Positions 16,621-27,153 are shown, counted from the first letter of the stretch. The stretch: DNA of 64,000 nucleotides from Telluribacter humicola (GCF_017355935.1 NZ_JAFIQT010000008.1:1-64000); one strand, 5' to 3'. Program-made: numbers and translations. The notes: a model not told the origin generated them from the letters alone.

Positions 16621-17202
16621 CTTTTCTTGTCTCAGCCTTGCCATAGGTACTTCCGTAACTACTTATATACAACTGAGCTATCAGCCCTTGTAAAGGGACT
16701 TACATAGGGGGATAGGGCCTGGATACAAGGCTACTTGCGTGCTCAGGCAGTCGTGGTCTTATGTCTTTGTCTGGTCTTTAGCAGGGACTTGCTCCGTCGG
16801 CTATTCCCGTTAAATTTTACTGAACAAATCGCTCCCCAGATACCAACCGACCACATCAGGCAAATCAAAAGTTCGAAGATCCTCATTGTGTATTTATACT
16901 ATTATAGTGTGTTAACGGACTCCCTTTTAAGAAGATATTTTCTCCAAAAATATAGCTCACCTATACGAATACCAAAAAAAGTCTACTAAAAGTTGCCTCA
17001 CAGTCTGCACTATAGTCAAAAAGTGTACTTATTATGGTAGTATTTAAGGAGTATAGATTGTGCCGCAAGGGTATTTTGAGCCCTTGCTTTCACTATCTAA
17101 CTTGTGTGGATTAGGTGACAAGATTAGGCTCGAAATTGAATAGCCTTCCTGCTGCTGAGTTATGTGAAGACTTAATCACGGAAAGAAGCTTATTAAACAA
17201 AG
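16621..17202. other. Long intergenic stretch without a supported gene
   Basis: About 580 bp with only short, low-quality frames. One hairpin is visible at 17065-17087 (7-bp stem GCAAGGG/CCCTTGC). No RNA gene or mobile element recognised. Confidence 0.5.
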
Positions 17203-17232
17203 AAGCCGCTAAATCAGATGATTTAGCGGCTT
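17203..17232 (-). terminator. tRNA-Arg terminator
   Basis: A 13-bp stem (17203-17215 against 17220-17232) begins 4 bases beyond the tRNA 3' end and, on the minus strand, is followed by TTCTTTGTTT, a good intrinsic terminator. Confidence 0.7.
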
Positions 17233-17235
17233 TTG

Positions 17236-17309
17236 TGGTCTCGTAGGGATTCGAACCCCAAACCTCCTGATCCGTAGTCAGGTGCTCTATCCAATTGAGC
17301 TACGAAACC
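17236..17309 (-). tRNA. tRNA-Arg (anticodon ACG)
   Basis: A 74-nt cloverleaf on the minus strand. The acceptor stem GGTTTCG pairs with CGAGACC (one G-T pair) and the discriminator is A; the anticodon stem CCTGA/TCAGG holds the loop CTACGGA with anticodon ACG; the T arm contains GGTTCGAATCC. CCA is not encoded. ACG is normally modified to ICG to read CGU/CGC/CGA. Confidence 0.95.
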
Positions 17310-17329
17310 GTTGTCGTTGAATTGGATTG

Positions 17330-17360
17330 CAAAACTAAGGGATTGGCCTATACGACGCAA
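17330..17360 (-). promoter_or_regulatory. tRNA-Arg promoter
   Basis: On the minus strand, TTG (17360-17358), a 20-bp spacer and TAGTTTTG (17337-17330), a full match to the Bacteroidota consensus. Transcription should begin about 14 bases before the tRNA. Confidence 0.7.
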
Positions 17361-17402
17361 GTACTGTCACAAAAAAATATCTTAAATTTTTAGCTGCCAC
17401 AT

Positions 17403-18182
17403 TCAACGTCCCTGATAATCAGGAGTCCGCTTCTGCAAAAAAGATTGAATGCCTTCGCGCGCATCCTGAGTTTGACTAAGCTGGTCCTGTAATTGGGCTT
17501 CCAGATCGAGCATGGCGGTGAGGTCAGACTGTAACGAGCTGTTAAATGCCTGCTTCATGGCACCGATGGCCTGGGTGGGAGCGGAGCGGTAGTAGGCGAG
17601 TACCTCCTGTACGGCTTCGTCGAGCTGAGCAGCGGGTACGGCACGGGCTATAAGGCCCATCTGAGCAGCTTCGGTGGCATAGACGCGCCGACCGGTCGAG
17701 GCCAGTTCAAAAGCGCGGGCCACGCCTACCAGACGCGGTAGCATGTAAGTAGCGCCGGCGTCGGGCATAAGGCCTATACCAACAAAGAGCAGGGACAGGT
17801 AGGCCTCCTCAGAAGCAATAACTAGATCACAAGCTAGAGCCAGTGAACAGCCGGCCCCGGCGGCCAAGCCATTGAGGCGGCAGACTACCGGCTTGGGAAT
17901 GGTACGTAGCGCCATGATCATGGGGTTATAGCGGGTGCGCAGGGCTTCGCCAAAGCCCGCGGCATCACCTATGCCTACTTTGAGGTCAGCGCCTGAGCAG
18001 AAGGCCTTATCTCCGGTAGCGGTAAGTAGTACAACCCGTACACCAGAGTCTGCAGCGGCTGCCTGTACGGCATTGGTAACTTCCAGTATGAGGTCAGGGC
18101 TGAGGGCGTGAAAGACCTGGGGGCGGTTAAGGCTGATACGGGCTACGCCCTCGGCTACTTCATAAAGCAGGTGCTGATACAT
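17403..18182 (-). CDS. Enoyl-CoA hydratase/isomerase, PaaG-like
   Basis: A crotonase-fold enzyme of 259 residues acting on acyl-CoA thioesters. The oxyanion-hole elements are FCSGADL (about 61-67) and LNGLAAGAGCSLALACDL (about 103-120). At the second catalytic position it has D141 in GLMPDAG rather than the glutamate of true hydratases, as in the isomerase PaaG and relatives, so an isomerase of phenylacetate or fatty acid breakdown is more likely than a hydratase. No other pathway genes are nearby. It follows the PAP2-like gene by 48 bp and may share its promoter. Confidence 0.9.
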   Translation of the reverse strand: MYQHLLYEVAEGVARISLNRPQVFHALSPDLILEVTNAVQAAAADSGVRVVLLTATGDKAFCSGADLKVGIGDAAGFGEALRTRYNPMIMALRTIPKPVVCRLNGLAAGAGCSLALACDLVIASEEAYLSLLFVGIGLMPDAGATYMLPRLVGVARAFELASTGRRVYATEAAQMGLIARAVPAAQLDEAVQEVLAYYRSAPTQAIGAMKQAFNSSLQSDLTAMLDLEAQLQDQLSQTQDAREGIQSFLQKRTPDYQGR

Positions 18183-18230
18183 GTAAAGCAGGATCTGGTG
18201 GTCACAGGCGGTAGCAGCTCCGCCATCCGC

Positions 18231-18869
18231 CTAAAAAAATGTAAATATGGCAACAGTACTCACCACTACACCCAAAGCCAGACCGGCACCTACCTGGGCC
18301 GGGGTATGGGCGTTGAGGTGGAGGCGGGCACTCATCAGCCAGCCGGTGATCAAGATACCGAGAATCAGCGGATAAAACAATGTAGTGTCGCCGTAACGCA
18401 GAAACAGACAGGCAATGGCTCCTAGACAGCCGCCCATACCGGTAGCATGGGCGCTGATCTTCCAGCGCAGGCTGATCAGGGCTACCACGGCCATAGAGAA
18501 AGTAATACTGCCCAGTACGATCGAGATACCGGGGGCCAGATCACTAATAGGCTCAAATTGCCAGCCAAACAGGTAGGTAGCAAATGTATAGATGATGACT
18601 GTAGTAATGTAGGGCAGGCGCCGGTCGGCCAGGTTGTCGAGGTGCAGACTCCTGATATAGCCGAGTTTATAGAAGTAGAATATGACCAGTGCCGGGGCCA
18701 GAAAGGTATTCATAAACAGCAGGAGCAGTAAGCTCCCCTGCGCGGAGAGACTCAGGGTATTGATGCCCAGCAGTTCGGGTACAAACAGAAACAGTAACCC
18801 AAACAGGTAGGTGGGCATCAAAAGGGGATGCAGAACTACCGACAGAAAAAGCGCAACTCGCGTATTCAA
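18231..18869 (-). CDS. PAP2-like membrane protein
   Basis: 212 residues with about six membrane helices. The core resembles the phosphatidic acid phosphatase 2 superfamily as found in Bacteroidota: an inner DNLADRRLPY turn, then RWKISAHATGMGG and, near the end, ARLHLNAHTPAQVGAG, which recall the SGH and R-x5-H-x3-D blocks in altered form (the last Asp is replaced by Gln). Catalysis on lipid phosphates is therefore uncertain; it could be an inactive or divergent member. Expressed from its own promoter at 18905-18934. Confidence 0.75.
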   Translation of the reverse strand: MNTRVALFLSVVLHPLLMPTYLFGLLFLFVPELLGINTLSLSAQGSLLLLLFMNTFLAPALVIFYFYKLGYIRSLHLDNLADRRLPYITTVIIYTFATYLFGWQFEPISDLAPGISIVLGSITFSMAVVALISLRWKISAHATGMGGCLGAIACLFLRYGDTTLFYPLILGILITGWLMSARLHLNAHTPAQVGAGLALGVVVSTVAIFTFF

Positions 18870-18904
18870 CGTATTCTTAACAACTTGGTTTGTGTAACAA
18901 ACAA

Positions 18905-18934
18905 CAAAATTAGTCTGAATTGGTACACGAACAA
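18905..18934 (-). promoter_or_regulatory. Promoter of the PAP2-like/crotonase unit
   Basis: Minus strand: TTG (18934-18932), 19-bp spacer, TAATTTTG (18912-18905). Predicted start about 29 bases before the ATG. Confidence 0.7.
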
Positions 18935-18967
18935 GCTGATTTATACGGAAAAGACGTGGCGGGGGCT

Positions 18968-20428
18968 TTATATCTGCTTGCGCAGGCGCGCAACCGGTAT
19001 ATTTAGCTGTTCACGGTACTTGGCTACGGTACGTCGGGCAATGTTGTAGCCCTTTTCGTTAAGCAGCTTTTCCAGTTTGTCGTCGGAGAAAGGTTTACGT
19101 TTAGGCTCGCTCTCTATCAGCTCGCGCAGTATGTTCTTCACCTCGCGGCTACTCACATCTTCACCCGATTCGGTAGAGATACCCTCCGAGAAGAAGTACT
19201 TAAGTGGATAAAGACCAAATTCCGTCTGGACAGACTTGCTGCTGGCTACCCGCGATACCGTCGACACATCCATCTCGATGATGTTGGCGATGTCTTTCAG
19301 GATCATGGGGCGAAGCTTGGTTTCGTCACCCTCCTGGAAGAAGTCGTACTGGTACTTCAGGATAGCGTTCATGGTGCGCATGAGCGTAGCCTGGCGCTGC
19401 TTAATAGCATCAATAAACCATTTGGCTGAGTCGAGCTTCTGCTTTACGAAAGTTACCGTCTCACGGACATGGCGGTTGGACTTGTCGCTTTTATGGTAGG
19501 TGTCCAGCATTTCGGCAAAGGTACGGTTGACCCGTAACTCCGGCGCGTTACGCGAATTGAGGCTTACTTCCAGCCGGCCGTTGTGGCTGGCGAGTATGAA
19601 GTCGGGCGTCAGGTACTGAGCACCATTATCATCGCCTTCCACAGAACCCGGTTTGGGATTTAGCCGTATAATGAGGTTAAGCACCTGGCGGGCTTCCTCC
19701 TGATTCATATTGAGTCGCTTCTGAATCTTCTCGTAGTGCTTCTTGGAGAATTCTTCAAAGTAGTGCTCAATAGTCTGCAGGGCCAGCTGTACGATGAGGT
19801 CACGCTGATCTTTGCGACGTAACTGCAGCAGCAGACACTCCTGCAGGTTACGGGCTCCGATGCCGGCGGGCTCCAGGCTCTGGATTTTTTTCAGAACATC
19901 TTCCAGTTCCTGTTCGCTGGTATATATTCCCTGCGTAAACACCAGGTCGCTGGCAATGGCCTTGAGCGGACGACGCAGGTATCCATCACCTTCCAGGCTA
20001 CCCAATAGGTGCAGGCCCAGGTAACGCTGCTGATCAGTTAGATGTAGAAAACCAAACTGCTGATACAGGCTATCAATAAGAGTCAGGCGGGTGGCTACCG
20101 GAAATTCTCTATCCTCGTCATCACTTCCAAATGATCCGTCGCCATACATTTTATAACCGCTGAGCTCATCCTGATTAAGATAGCTCTCAATATCTATATC
20201 ATCATTAGAGGCCTGACGCTCATCGTAATCAGCATCATCATCCCCATCAGACTCGTATTCACTTTTCTGAATTTCTTCGGCTCCTTCCTCAAGGGCCGGA
20301 TTCATTTCTAACTCTTCCTTAATACGGGCATCAAGTTCGGCAGTGGGTATTTGCAATAACTTAATAAACTGAATTTGCTGCGGAGACAGCTTCTGCAGTA
20401 GCGTTTGGTTTAAACTCAGTTTTTGCAT
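18968..20428 (-). CDS. rpoN: RNA polymerase sigma-54 factor
   Basis: Alternative sigma factor that recognises -24/-12 promoters and needs an AAA+ activator. The 486 residues show the three sigma-54 regions: the Gln/Leu-rich activator-interacting region I (1-50, LSLNQTLLQKLSPQQIQFIK), an acidic region II (about 55-100, rich in D/E), and region III with core-binding and DNA-binding parts ending in the RpoN box ARRTVAKYR (464-472). Length is normal. No sigma-54 activator (GAFTGA protein) lies in the window. The gene is monocistronic; the 337-bp upstream gap shows no perfect -7 element on this strand. Confidence 0.96.
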   Translation of the reverse strand: MQKLSLNQTLLQKLSPQQIQFIKLLQIPTAELDARIKEELEMNPALEEGAEEIQKSEYESDGDDDADYDERQASNDDIDIESYLNQDELSGYKMYGDGSFGSDDEDREFPVATRLTLIDSLYQQFGFLHLTDQQRYLGLHLLGSLEGDGYLRRPLKAIASDLVFTQGIYTSEQELEDVLKKIQSLEPAGIGARNLQECLLLQLRRKDQRDLIVQLALQTIEHYFEEFSKKHYEKIQKRLNMNQEEARQVLNLIIRLNPKPGSVEGDDNGAQYLTPDFILASHNGRLEVSLNSRNAPELRVNRTFAEMLDTYHKSDKSNRHVRETVTFVKQKLDSAKWFIDAIKQRQATLMRTMNAILKYQYDFFQEGDETKLRPMILKDIANIIEMDVSTVSRVASSKSVQTEFGLYPLKYFFSEGISTESGEDVSSREVKNILRELIESEPKRKPFSDDKLEKLLNEKGYNIARRTVAKYREQLNIPVARLRKQI

Positions 20429-20712
20429 GTACTAGTAGAGGTTTTCATACGCAATTTTAATAAAGATCACTTTATACGAACCTTGAACACCAAACAACCT
20501 TGGTTCGTTTTCAGGGGTATCAATTGTTGTACCAAATTAGTGCAATTTAAGAAAATAGTTAAAAAAAGTTTGTAACCATTTTTGACATAGTTGATTATTA
20601 GCCTCTTAGGCTACAAAAAACTTTAGAGGGTCTGTAGGGCTAAGATAGCGGGGGGCATAGGGGAGCACGTATTATTACTATATGATACGTAGGTTTTCGC
20701 TATTGATATTTA

Positions 20713-20720
20713 TAAATTTG
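20713..20720 (+). promoter_or_regulatory. -7 element, asnS promoter
   Basis: TAAATTTG, an exact TAnnTTTG match 45 bp before the asnS ATG; TTTTCG upstream is a poor -33. The rest of the rpoN-asnS gap (20429-20765) is AT-rich with no other feature seen. Confidence 0.6.
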
Positions 20721-20765
20721 CAACCTTATTTTGCTAAGTTTCAACATTTAAGAAGTACATAATCA

Positions 20766-22217
20766 ATGGGTCCAGTACAGATCAAGCAGTTAATACAAGA
20801 AGCGCCCGTAGGTGAGTCGGTCGAAGTTAAAGGGTGGGTACGTACCAAGCGTGAAAGCAAGAATGCCATATTTATCGCGCTTAATGACGGTTCTACCATT
20901 CATACCATACAGGCGGTTGCTGAACCGGGCCAAATAGCCGAAGACCTACTGCGCCTGATCACTACCGGATCATGTATAAAAGTAACCGGTCAACTGGTAG
21001 AGTCGATGGGCTCGGGACAGTCGGTGGAGGTAAAGATAGTGGATGTTCACGTATATGGCACGGCCGATCCGGAAGTATATCCGCTACAGCCTAAAAAGCA
21101 CTCGCTGGAATTCCTGCGCGAAATCGCCCACCTGCGCCCGCGGACCAATACCTTCAGTGCTATCCTGCGCCTGCGTCATGCACTGGCCTACGCTGTGCAT
21201 AAGTACTACAATGACAACGGATTCTTCTACCTGCATACGCCTATCATTACGGCTTCTGATGCGGAAGGAGCGGGGGAGATGTTCCGGGTCACGACCTTGG
21301 ATATGTACAATCCTCCTAAGGATGAGGAAGGCAAAATAGACTATAAAGAAGATTTCTTTGGCCGCGAAACCAACCTGACCGTATCCGGCCAGCTGGAAGG
21401 GGAGCTGGGGGCCCTGGCCTTATCAAAAATCTATACCTTCGGACCTACATTCCGGGCCGAAAACTCTAATACCACCCGTCACCTGGCTGAGTTCTGGATG
21501 ATCGAGCCGGAGATGGCCTTCTTTGAGCTGGAAGACAATATGGATCTGGCTGAAGACTTTGTGAAGTACGTGATCCGGTACGCCCTTGACAACTGCGCAG
21601 ATGATCTGGCATTCCTGGAGAAGCGCCAGGCCGAAGAAGAAAAGAGCAAGCCACAAAACGAGCGCTCTATGCCGCTGCTGGAAAAGCTTCATTTTGTAGT
21701 GGACAATCCGTTCGAACGGTTGACCTATACGGAGGCGATTGATATACTCTTAAAATCAAAAGCACATAAGGAGAAGAAGTTCCAGTTTCCGGTGGAGTGG
21801 GGTATAGACCTACAGAGTGAACACGAGCGTTACCTGGTGGAGAAACACTTCAAAAAGCCGGTAATCCTGACCAACTACCCCCGCGAAATCAAGGCTTTCT
21901 ATATGAAGCAGGACGAAGAGTCGTCGGCGACTCCCGGGCCAACCGTACGCGCCATGGATGTACTGTTCCCCGGTATCGGTGAAATCATCGGTGGTAGCCA
22001 GCGGGAGGATGATTACGAGAAGCTCATCCAGCGTGTACACGAAGTAGGTATCGAACCTGAGAATGTGTGGTGGTATCTCGAAACACGTAAGTTCGGTTCG
22101 GCTCCTCACTCCGGTTTTGGGTTGGGTTTTGAGCGTCTGGTTCTGTTTGTATCGGGTATGGGTAACATTCGTGACGTGATCCCATTCCCCCGCTATCCCA
22201 AGAGCGCCGAGTTCTGA
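20766..22217 (+). CDS. asnS: Asparaginyl-tRNA synthetase
   Basis: Class IIb synthetase that charges tRNA-Asn. 483 residues: an N-terminal OB-fold anticodon-binding domain (about 1-110; [25 protein letters not shown]) and a class II catalytic core with motif 2 around 225-245 ([21 protein letters not shown]) and motif 3 near 446-460 ([10 protein letters not shown]). The REDDYEK segment and length match AsnS rather than AspS. Expressed alone, with its own -7 element and a terminator 24 bp after the stop. Confidence 0.97.
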   Translation: MGPVQIKQLIQEAPVGESVEVKGWVRTKRESKNAIFIALNDGSTIHTIQAVAEPGQIAEDLLRLITTGSCIKVTGQLVESMGSGQSVEVKIVDVHVYGTADPEVYPLQPKKHSLEFLREIAHLRPRTNTFSAILRLRHALAYAVHKYYNDNGFFYLHTPIITASDAEGAGEMFRVTTLDMYNPPKDEEGKIDYKEDFFGRETNLTVSGQLEGELGALALSKIYTFGPTFRAENSNTTRHLAEFWMIEPEMAFFELEDNMDLAEDFVKYVIRYALDNCADDLAFLEKRQAEEEKSKPQNERSMPLLEKLHFVVDNPFERLTYTEAIDILLKSKAHKEKKFQFPVEWGIDLQSEHERYLVEKHFKKPVILTNYPREIKAFYMKQDEESSATPGPTVRAMDVLFPGIGEIIGGSQREDDYEKLIQRVHEVGIEPENVWWYLETRKFGSAPHSGFGLGFERLVLFVSGMGNIRDVIPFPRYPKSAEF

Positions 22218-22241
22218 TAATCTAGTAGTTAGATAATTATT

Positions 22242-22285
22242 AAGGAGCCGTACAGCAGGATACATACCTGGCTATACGGCTCCTT
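22242..22285 (+). terminator. asnS terminator
   Basis: A perfect 11-bp stem (22242-22252 against 22275-22285) with a 22-nt loop, then TTAATAATTT. Confidence 0.65.
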
Positions 22286-22343
22286 AATAATTTAGGATGC
22301 TTTAATTCATAAATCAGAATGAAGAATTCATCATTCAGAATTA

Positions 22344-23450
22344 TTAATTCTCTCCTCCTCCGGTTATCTCTTTTACTTTATCAAAGAATCCGCGCTTGCG
22401 GTCGGAGTTGATGCCCCAGTCGGCGGGTATACTCTGATACCCTTCGTTGAAGCCTTCCCCCGCTTTGCGGTAGTCGAAGTAGCCCCAGGAAGCGTAGGCC
22501 TTGATGGCGTTGACGAAGTTGTTGACCGGCTGGTCAAACCCAAAATGGTCGTCCTCGTTAAAGACGATGGGCTGGCTGCGGTAGCCTTCGACCTGCCGGG
22601 TTTGCTCGACCATCTTGGTAATACGGGCCGGGGCTTCTACACCATTGCCGTGCAGCAGTATATAATCAGCAGCCTGTACTACATTGGGTTTGGGTATGGC
22701 CCCTCCTCCGTAGCTGGTACTAACCAGCAGGCGGTAGCCATTTCCTTCTTTCTGCTTTACCCACTCTATAAGCTCATGTACCCGCTCAGGTTGCAGGATA
22801 GCGTGGTCGTACCGGATGTTGCACTCGTTGTTGATCTCGATCAGGACGTTGCGGTAGCCTTTGCGTAGCAGCCAGCCCGTAGCATTGTCGACAGCGTTGA
22901 TGACCGCTTTTTCGTCTTCCAGGTGTTCGTCCTGTCCGAAGTAAAAGAGCCCCAGCATGACTACCATCCCCAGCTCATCGGCTCTTTTCAGGATGCGATC
23001 CAGCCGGGCCATGTAGTCAGGGCGCAGGTTACCCTTAGGGTCAAAAGCCGAGTTGATCCAGCCCTTGTTGCCGTAGCCCGTTGGGCTGCCTCCCTGCAGG
23101 TTGAGGGTAAACGCCAGTAGTCCGTGGCGGTACCACAGTTCCATGGCCCTCACAAATTCGTCAGTATTACGGTCAGGGTCCCACTTTTGGGTGTCTGGGT
23201 AGCCAAACTGATTTCGGGTCTCGGCATTGAGGTCATCAAAAATGCCCTGTACCATTCTGGAATTGATCAGTAACCCTTCAATCTTATGCCCATCCCAGTA
23301 GCGACCTGGGTAGGTAGGTTTCCCATTGATGTAGAATTGTTCCCCCCTTATTTCCACAATCGTTCGGGGACGGTTCTGAGAGTAGCCGGAGTAGCTGACC
23401 AGCATACCCGCTATACCTAGTACTATAAATGCTCTGATCCTGCTTCGCAT
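22344..23450 (-). CDS. Secreted glycosidase-like (TIM-barrel) protein
   Basis: About 368 residues from the ATG at 23450, which gives a signal peptide (MRSRIRAFIVLGIAGMLVSYSGYSQ); the ATG at 23495 adds 15 residues. The body resembles (beta/alpha)8 glycoside hydrolases of the GH5/cellulase-like sort: NGKPTYPGRYWDG, NLQGGSPTGYG, then EINNECN with a candidate acid/base Glu and FNEDDHFG with a candidate nucleophile region. Family and substrate are not certain; it may act on plant or algal polysaccharide outside the cell. No neighbouring SusC/SusD or other polysaccharide genes, so it is not in a standard utilisation locus. Confidence 0.75.
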   Translation of the reverse strand: MRSRIRAFIVLGIAGMLVSYSGYSQNRPRTIVEIRGEQFYINGKPTYPGRYWDGHKIEGLLINSRMVQGIFDDLNAETRNQFGYPDTQKWDPDRNTDEFVRAMELWYRHGLLAFTLNLQGGSPTGYGNKGWINSAFDPKGNLRPDYMARLDRILKRADELGMVVMLGLFYFGQDEHLEDEKAVINAVDNATGWLLRKGYRNVLIEINNECNIRYDHAILQPERVHELIEWVKQKEGNGYRLLVSTSYGGGAIPKPNVVQAADYILLHGNGVEAPARITKMVEQTRQVEGYRSQPIVFNEDDHFGFDQPVNNFVNAIKAYASWGYFDYRKAGEGFNEGYQSIPADWGINSDRKRGFFDKVKEITGGGEN

Positions 23451-23772
23451 GTGGGTAGAGATGTAAAGTTTCAGTAATAATTCACACTTAATCAAAGCGT
23501 ATTTCCAAACATGACTACTTAGATATAGTTATGATAATAGAAATAGGTACGGTGGCTGCCTTACATTCCTTCACTGCTGCCGCAAATCTATTCTCCCCTC
23601 TGTCTATATACGTTAGCGCTTAGAATACCTTGCCCGGGCGGTTGAATTTAATACTGCTAAAACCCGGCATTTTGAGCAACAGACACAATCTACTCCTGTG
23701 CGGCCGGCACTTTCTCCGATGTGGGTGGCACGTTAATTTATGTAGGTATAAATCGAAAAATTAAGAGAAACT

Positions 23773-26700
23773 ATGGCAAAAAGTAAAACCGTATTAGACG
23801 ATAACCTCCACTGGTATAAGGACGCTATTATATACGAGCTGCACATCAAAGCATTCAGAGACGGCAACGGAGACGGTATAGGCGACTTCCAGGGTATCAT
23901 GGAAAAGCTGGATTATCTGGAAGATCTGGGTGTAACAGCCATCTGGGTACTTCCCTTTTATCCTTCTCCACTGCGTGATGACGGCTACGATATAGCCGAC
24001 TACTATAGTATTAACCCGTCATACGGTGATATAAAACAGTTTAAAGCTTTCCTGGATGAGGCGCATAGCCGCAACCTGAAAGTAATCACTGAGCTGGTTA
24101 TTAACCACACGTCGGACTTGCATCCGTGGTTCCAGCGGGCGCGCAAAGCTCCTAAGGGGTCACCCGAGCGGGACTTCTACGTATGGACCGACGATCCTAC
24201 AAAGTATAAGGATGTCCGTATTATTTTTCAGGATTATGAAGTTTCTAACTGGACCTGGGACTCGGTGGCGCAGCAGTACTACTGGCACCGCTTTTTCCAC
24301 CACCAGCCTGACCTCAACTATGATAGTCCGCTGGTACAGGAAGAGGTGTTTAAGGTTATAGATTTCTGGTGTGAAATGGGGGTAGATGGCTTCCGTCTGG
24401 ATGCCGTTCCGTACCTCTACGAACGCGAAGGTACTAACGGGGAGAACCTACCCGAAACGCACGCTTTCCTGAAAAAGCTGCGGGCGCATATGGATAAAAA
24501 GCACCCGGGCAGGGTGTTCCTGGCGGAGGCAAATATGTGGCCGGAGGACTCCGCCTCTTACTTTGGAGATGGCGATGAGTGTCATATGAACTACCACTTC
24601 CCGGTCATGCCACGGATGTTCATGGCCCTGCAGATGGAAGACCGGTACCCCATCACCGATATATTTGACCAGACTCCCGAGATACCTGAGGTATGTCAGT
24701 GGGCTATATTTCTGCGGAACCATGATGAGCTGACGCTGGAAATGGTGACAGACGAAGAGCGGGACTACATGTATAAAGTATACGCCAAAGACCCCAAAGC
24801 CAAGATCAATTTGGGGATCCGGCACCGTCTGGCACCGCTCATGGAGAACAACCGCCGGAAGATCGAGCTGATGAACTGCCTGCTGTTTTCACTGAGTGGT
24901 ACGCCGGTAATCTACTATGGTGATGAGATAGGAATGGGTGATAACTACTACCTGGGTGACCGCGATGGAGTACGTACGCCTATGCAGTGGTCGCCCGACC
25001 GTAATGCGGGATTCTCAGAAGCTAATCCACAGAAACTATATCTGCCCATTATTCTTGATCCGGAATATCACTACGAATCAGTAAACGTAGAAACGCAGCG
25101 CCGCAACCCATCGTCGCTACTCTGGTTTATGAAGCGCATGATCAACATGCGGAAGCGGTACAAGGCATTCAGCCGGGGCGACATGAAGTTTATCAATGTA
25201 GATAATCCTAAGGTGTTAGCCTTTACCCGTACCTACGAGGATGAAACCGTGCTCGTGATGGTAAATCTCTCACGTTATTCGCAGCCAGCCGAGCTGGATC
25301 TGGGTGAATACAAAGGTTTTCAGCCGGTGGAGGTATTCAGCAAGAATCGCTTCCCGGCCATAAAGGAAGAAAGTCCCTACTTCTTTACACTGGGCTCACA
25401 TGGGTATCAGTGGTTTGTATTGGAGAAGGTACATCCGGAGATAGATGAGGCTGCTCCGCTCACGAGACTGAACGTAAACAAGTGGGAAAATCTGTTCCGG
25501 AAGGACAGTGTTAAACAACTGGAAACCAGGGTGCTGCCTAACTATCTGTCTATGGTGAGCTGGTTCAACGGGAAAGAGCGGACTATTCTCAACGTAGAAA
25601 TTGTAAAGCAGGCTGATTTGCCATTCACTCAAAGTAATGTACAGCTATTGCTTATCGAAGTACAGTACGAAAGTGGTATGTCCGACGCGTATCAGTTGGC
25701 GGTGACCTGGGTGAAAGAAGATGCTGCCAAGCGTATGTCCGAAAGTTGTCCACATGCCGTACTAGCTGAGTTACAGGTAGGAGAGGAGGAGGGGCTCTTG
25801 TGTGATGCTTACTTCACCACTGAAGTACAGCAGGAGTTATTTACTCTTATAGCCTCTGGGAGTCAGATTTCGCTGTCGAGTGGTGGTGAGCTGGTTGTGC
25901 ATGGAGGTAAAGCGCTGGGTGATAGTTCACAAGGGCAGGAGGAGATAAAGCCCCGACTGCAGTCGACGGAGCAGAATACCTACATCTCGTACGACAACAA
26001 CTACATACTAAAGATGTATCGCCGTGTGGATCGTGCGGTTAATCCTGATGTGGAGATTACACGCTTCCTGTGCGAGCATGCTAATCTGGAAAACATTCCG
26101 GCCTTTTTGGGTACCATCGAATGGCGGTTTGACAAGGACTTTGTGGCACTGGGAATGATGCAGAAGATGGTGGAGAGCCACGGCGAAGGCTGGTCGTATA
26201 TGCAGGAACGACTCAATAACTACTACGAGCGGATCCTGGCGCTGGATCAGGACAAGCTGCCGTCCTATGAGCTAAGAGGAAGCCTTATAGAACCAGTACC
26301 GTATGATGAAATACCCGACGATCTGAAAGAACTACTGGGAGGCCCTATCGCTGAGGGTACCCGTCTGCTGGGCGTCCGCACCGGAGAGATGCACCTGGCG
26401 TTGGCCTCGGATGCCAGTCTGAAGGACTTTGCACCGGAGGATTTCTCCCTGCACTACCAGCGCTCGCTGTATGCATCGCTGCAGTCGCTGGTACGGGAAA
26501 CTTTCCAGAACCAGGCCCGTAATCTCAAGAAGCTACCGGAGCAGGTAAAGCCGGATGCGGAGGAAATCCTTAAAAGCAAAGAAGATATTCTGAAACTGCT
26601 GAAGCGGATCTACGCCAATAAGCTGGATGTAGTGAAGATCCGGATCCATGGTAATTACCATCTGGGTCAGGTACTATTTACGGGTAAAGATTTGGCAGTA

Positions 26701-27126
26701 TTTGATTTTGGTGGTGATCCAAGCCGTAGTTACAGTGAGCGCCGACTGAAACGGTCACCGCTGCGCGACGTAACCGGTATGATTCACTCATTCTACTACG
26801 CGGCCTACTCGGGGCTGCTCCTGAATGACCAGATTCGTGATGAGGATATCGCCAAGCTGACGCCTTATGCCGAGCTGTGGGTACATTATGTATCCGGGTT
26901 CTTTATGCAGGCCTACCTCGAAACCGTAGCCGGCAGCCAATTCATACCAAATGACAAAGAAGAGTTGACTATGATGATTCAGACGTTCATGCTTGAGAAA
27001 GCTATTTATGATCTGAACCGTGAGCTGCGCTACCGTCCGGATTGGGCTATGGTTCCGCTCCGCATCATCAAGACCATCCTGAGCCAGGTGACGGCGCAGA
27101 AAGGCGAAGCCGTAGCCGGCGCTTAG
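23773..27126 (+). CDS. treS: Trehalose synthase fused to maltokinase
   Basis: A 1117-residue bifunctional protein. Residues about 15-560 are a GH13 trehalose synthase (maltose/trehalose interconversion) with nucleophile D210 (GFRLDAVPYL), acid/base E252 (LAEANMW) and transition-state D318 (RNHDEL). Residues about 690-1110 resemble maltokinase (Pep2/Mak, ATP-dependent maltose-1-phosphate formation), with GNYHLGQVL and a following VFDFGGDP as the kinase core. The fusion links trehalose to the GlgE route of alpha-glucan synthesis, but glgE and glgB are not in the window. Monocistronic; the 23496-23772 gap shows no perfect promoter. Confidence 0.95.
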   Translation: MAKSKTVLDDNLHWYKDAIIYELHIKAFRDGNGDGIGDFQGIMEKLDYLEDLGVTAIWVLPFYPSPLRDDGYDIADYYSINPSYGDIKQFKAFLDEAHSRNLKVITELVINHTSDLHPWFQRARKAPKGSPERDFYVWTDDPTKYKDVRIIFQDYEVSNWTWDSVAQQYYWHRFFHHQPDLNYDSPLVQEEVFKVIDFWCEMGVDGFRLDAVPYLYEREGTNGENLPETHAFLKKLRAHMDKKHPGRVFLAEANMWPEDSASYFGDGDECHMNYHFPVMPRMFMALQMEDRYPITDIFDQTPEIPEVCQWAIFLRNHDELTLEMVTDEERDYMYKVYAKDPKAKINLGIRHRLAPLMENNRRKIELMNCLLFSLSGTPVIYYGDEIGMGDNYYLGDRDGVRTPMQWSPDRNAGFSEANPQKLYLPIILDPEYHYESVNVETQRRNPSSLLWFMKRMINMRKRYKAFSRGDMKFINVDNPKVLAFTRTYEDETVLVMVNLSRYSQPAELDLGEYKGFQPVEVFSKNRFPAIKEESPYFFTLGSHGYQWFVLEKVHPEIDEAAPLTRLNVNKWENLFRKDSVKQLETRVLPNYLSMVSWFNGKERTILNVEIVKQADLPFTQSNVQLLLIEVQYESGMSDAYQLAVTWVKEDAAKRMSESCPHAVLAELQVGEEEGLLCDAYFTTEVQQELFTLIASGSQISLSSGGELVVHGGKALGDSSQGQEEIKPRLQSTEQNTYISYDNNYILKMYRRVDRAVNPDVEITRFLCEHANLENIPAFLGTIEWRFDKDFVALGMMQKMVESHGEGWSYMQERLNNYYERILALDQDKLPSYELRGSLIEPVPYDEIPDDLKELLGGPIAEGTRLLGVRTGEMHLALASDASLKDFAPEDFSLHYQRSLYASLQSLVRETFQNQARNLKKLPEQVKPDAEEILKSKEDILKLLKRIYANKLDVVKIRIHGNYHLGQVLFTGKDLAVFDFGGDPSRSYSERRLKRSPLRDVTGMIHSFYYAAYSGLLLNDQIRDEDIAKLTPYAELWVHYVSGFFMQAYLETVAGSQFIPNDKEELTMMIQTFMLEKAIYDLNRELRYRPDWAMVPLRIIKTILSQVTAQKGEAVAGA

Positions 27127-27153
27127 CCGATTACAGGTCTTACTATTTTTGTA

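Noticed and set aside
16735-16989. An 84-codon frame in the long gap
   Set aside because: Non-ATG start and an unlikely composition; no supporting signals nearby.
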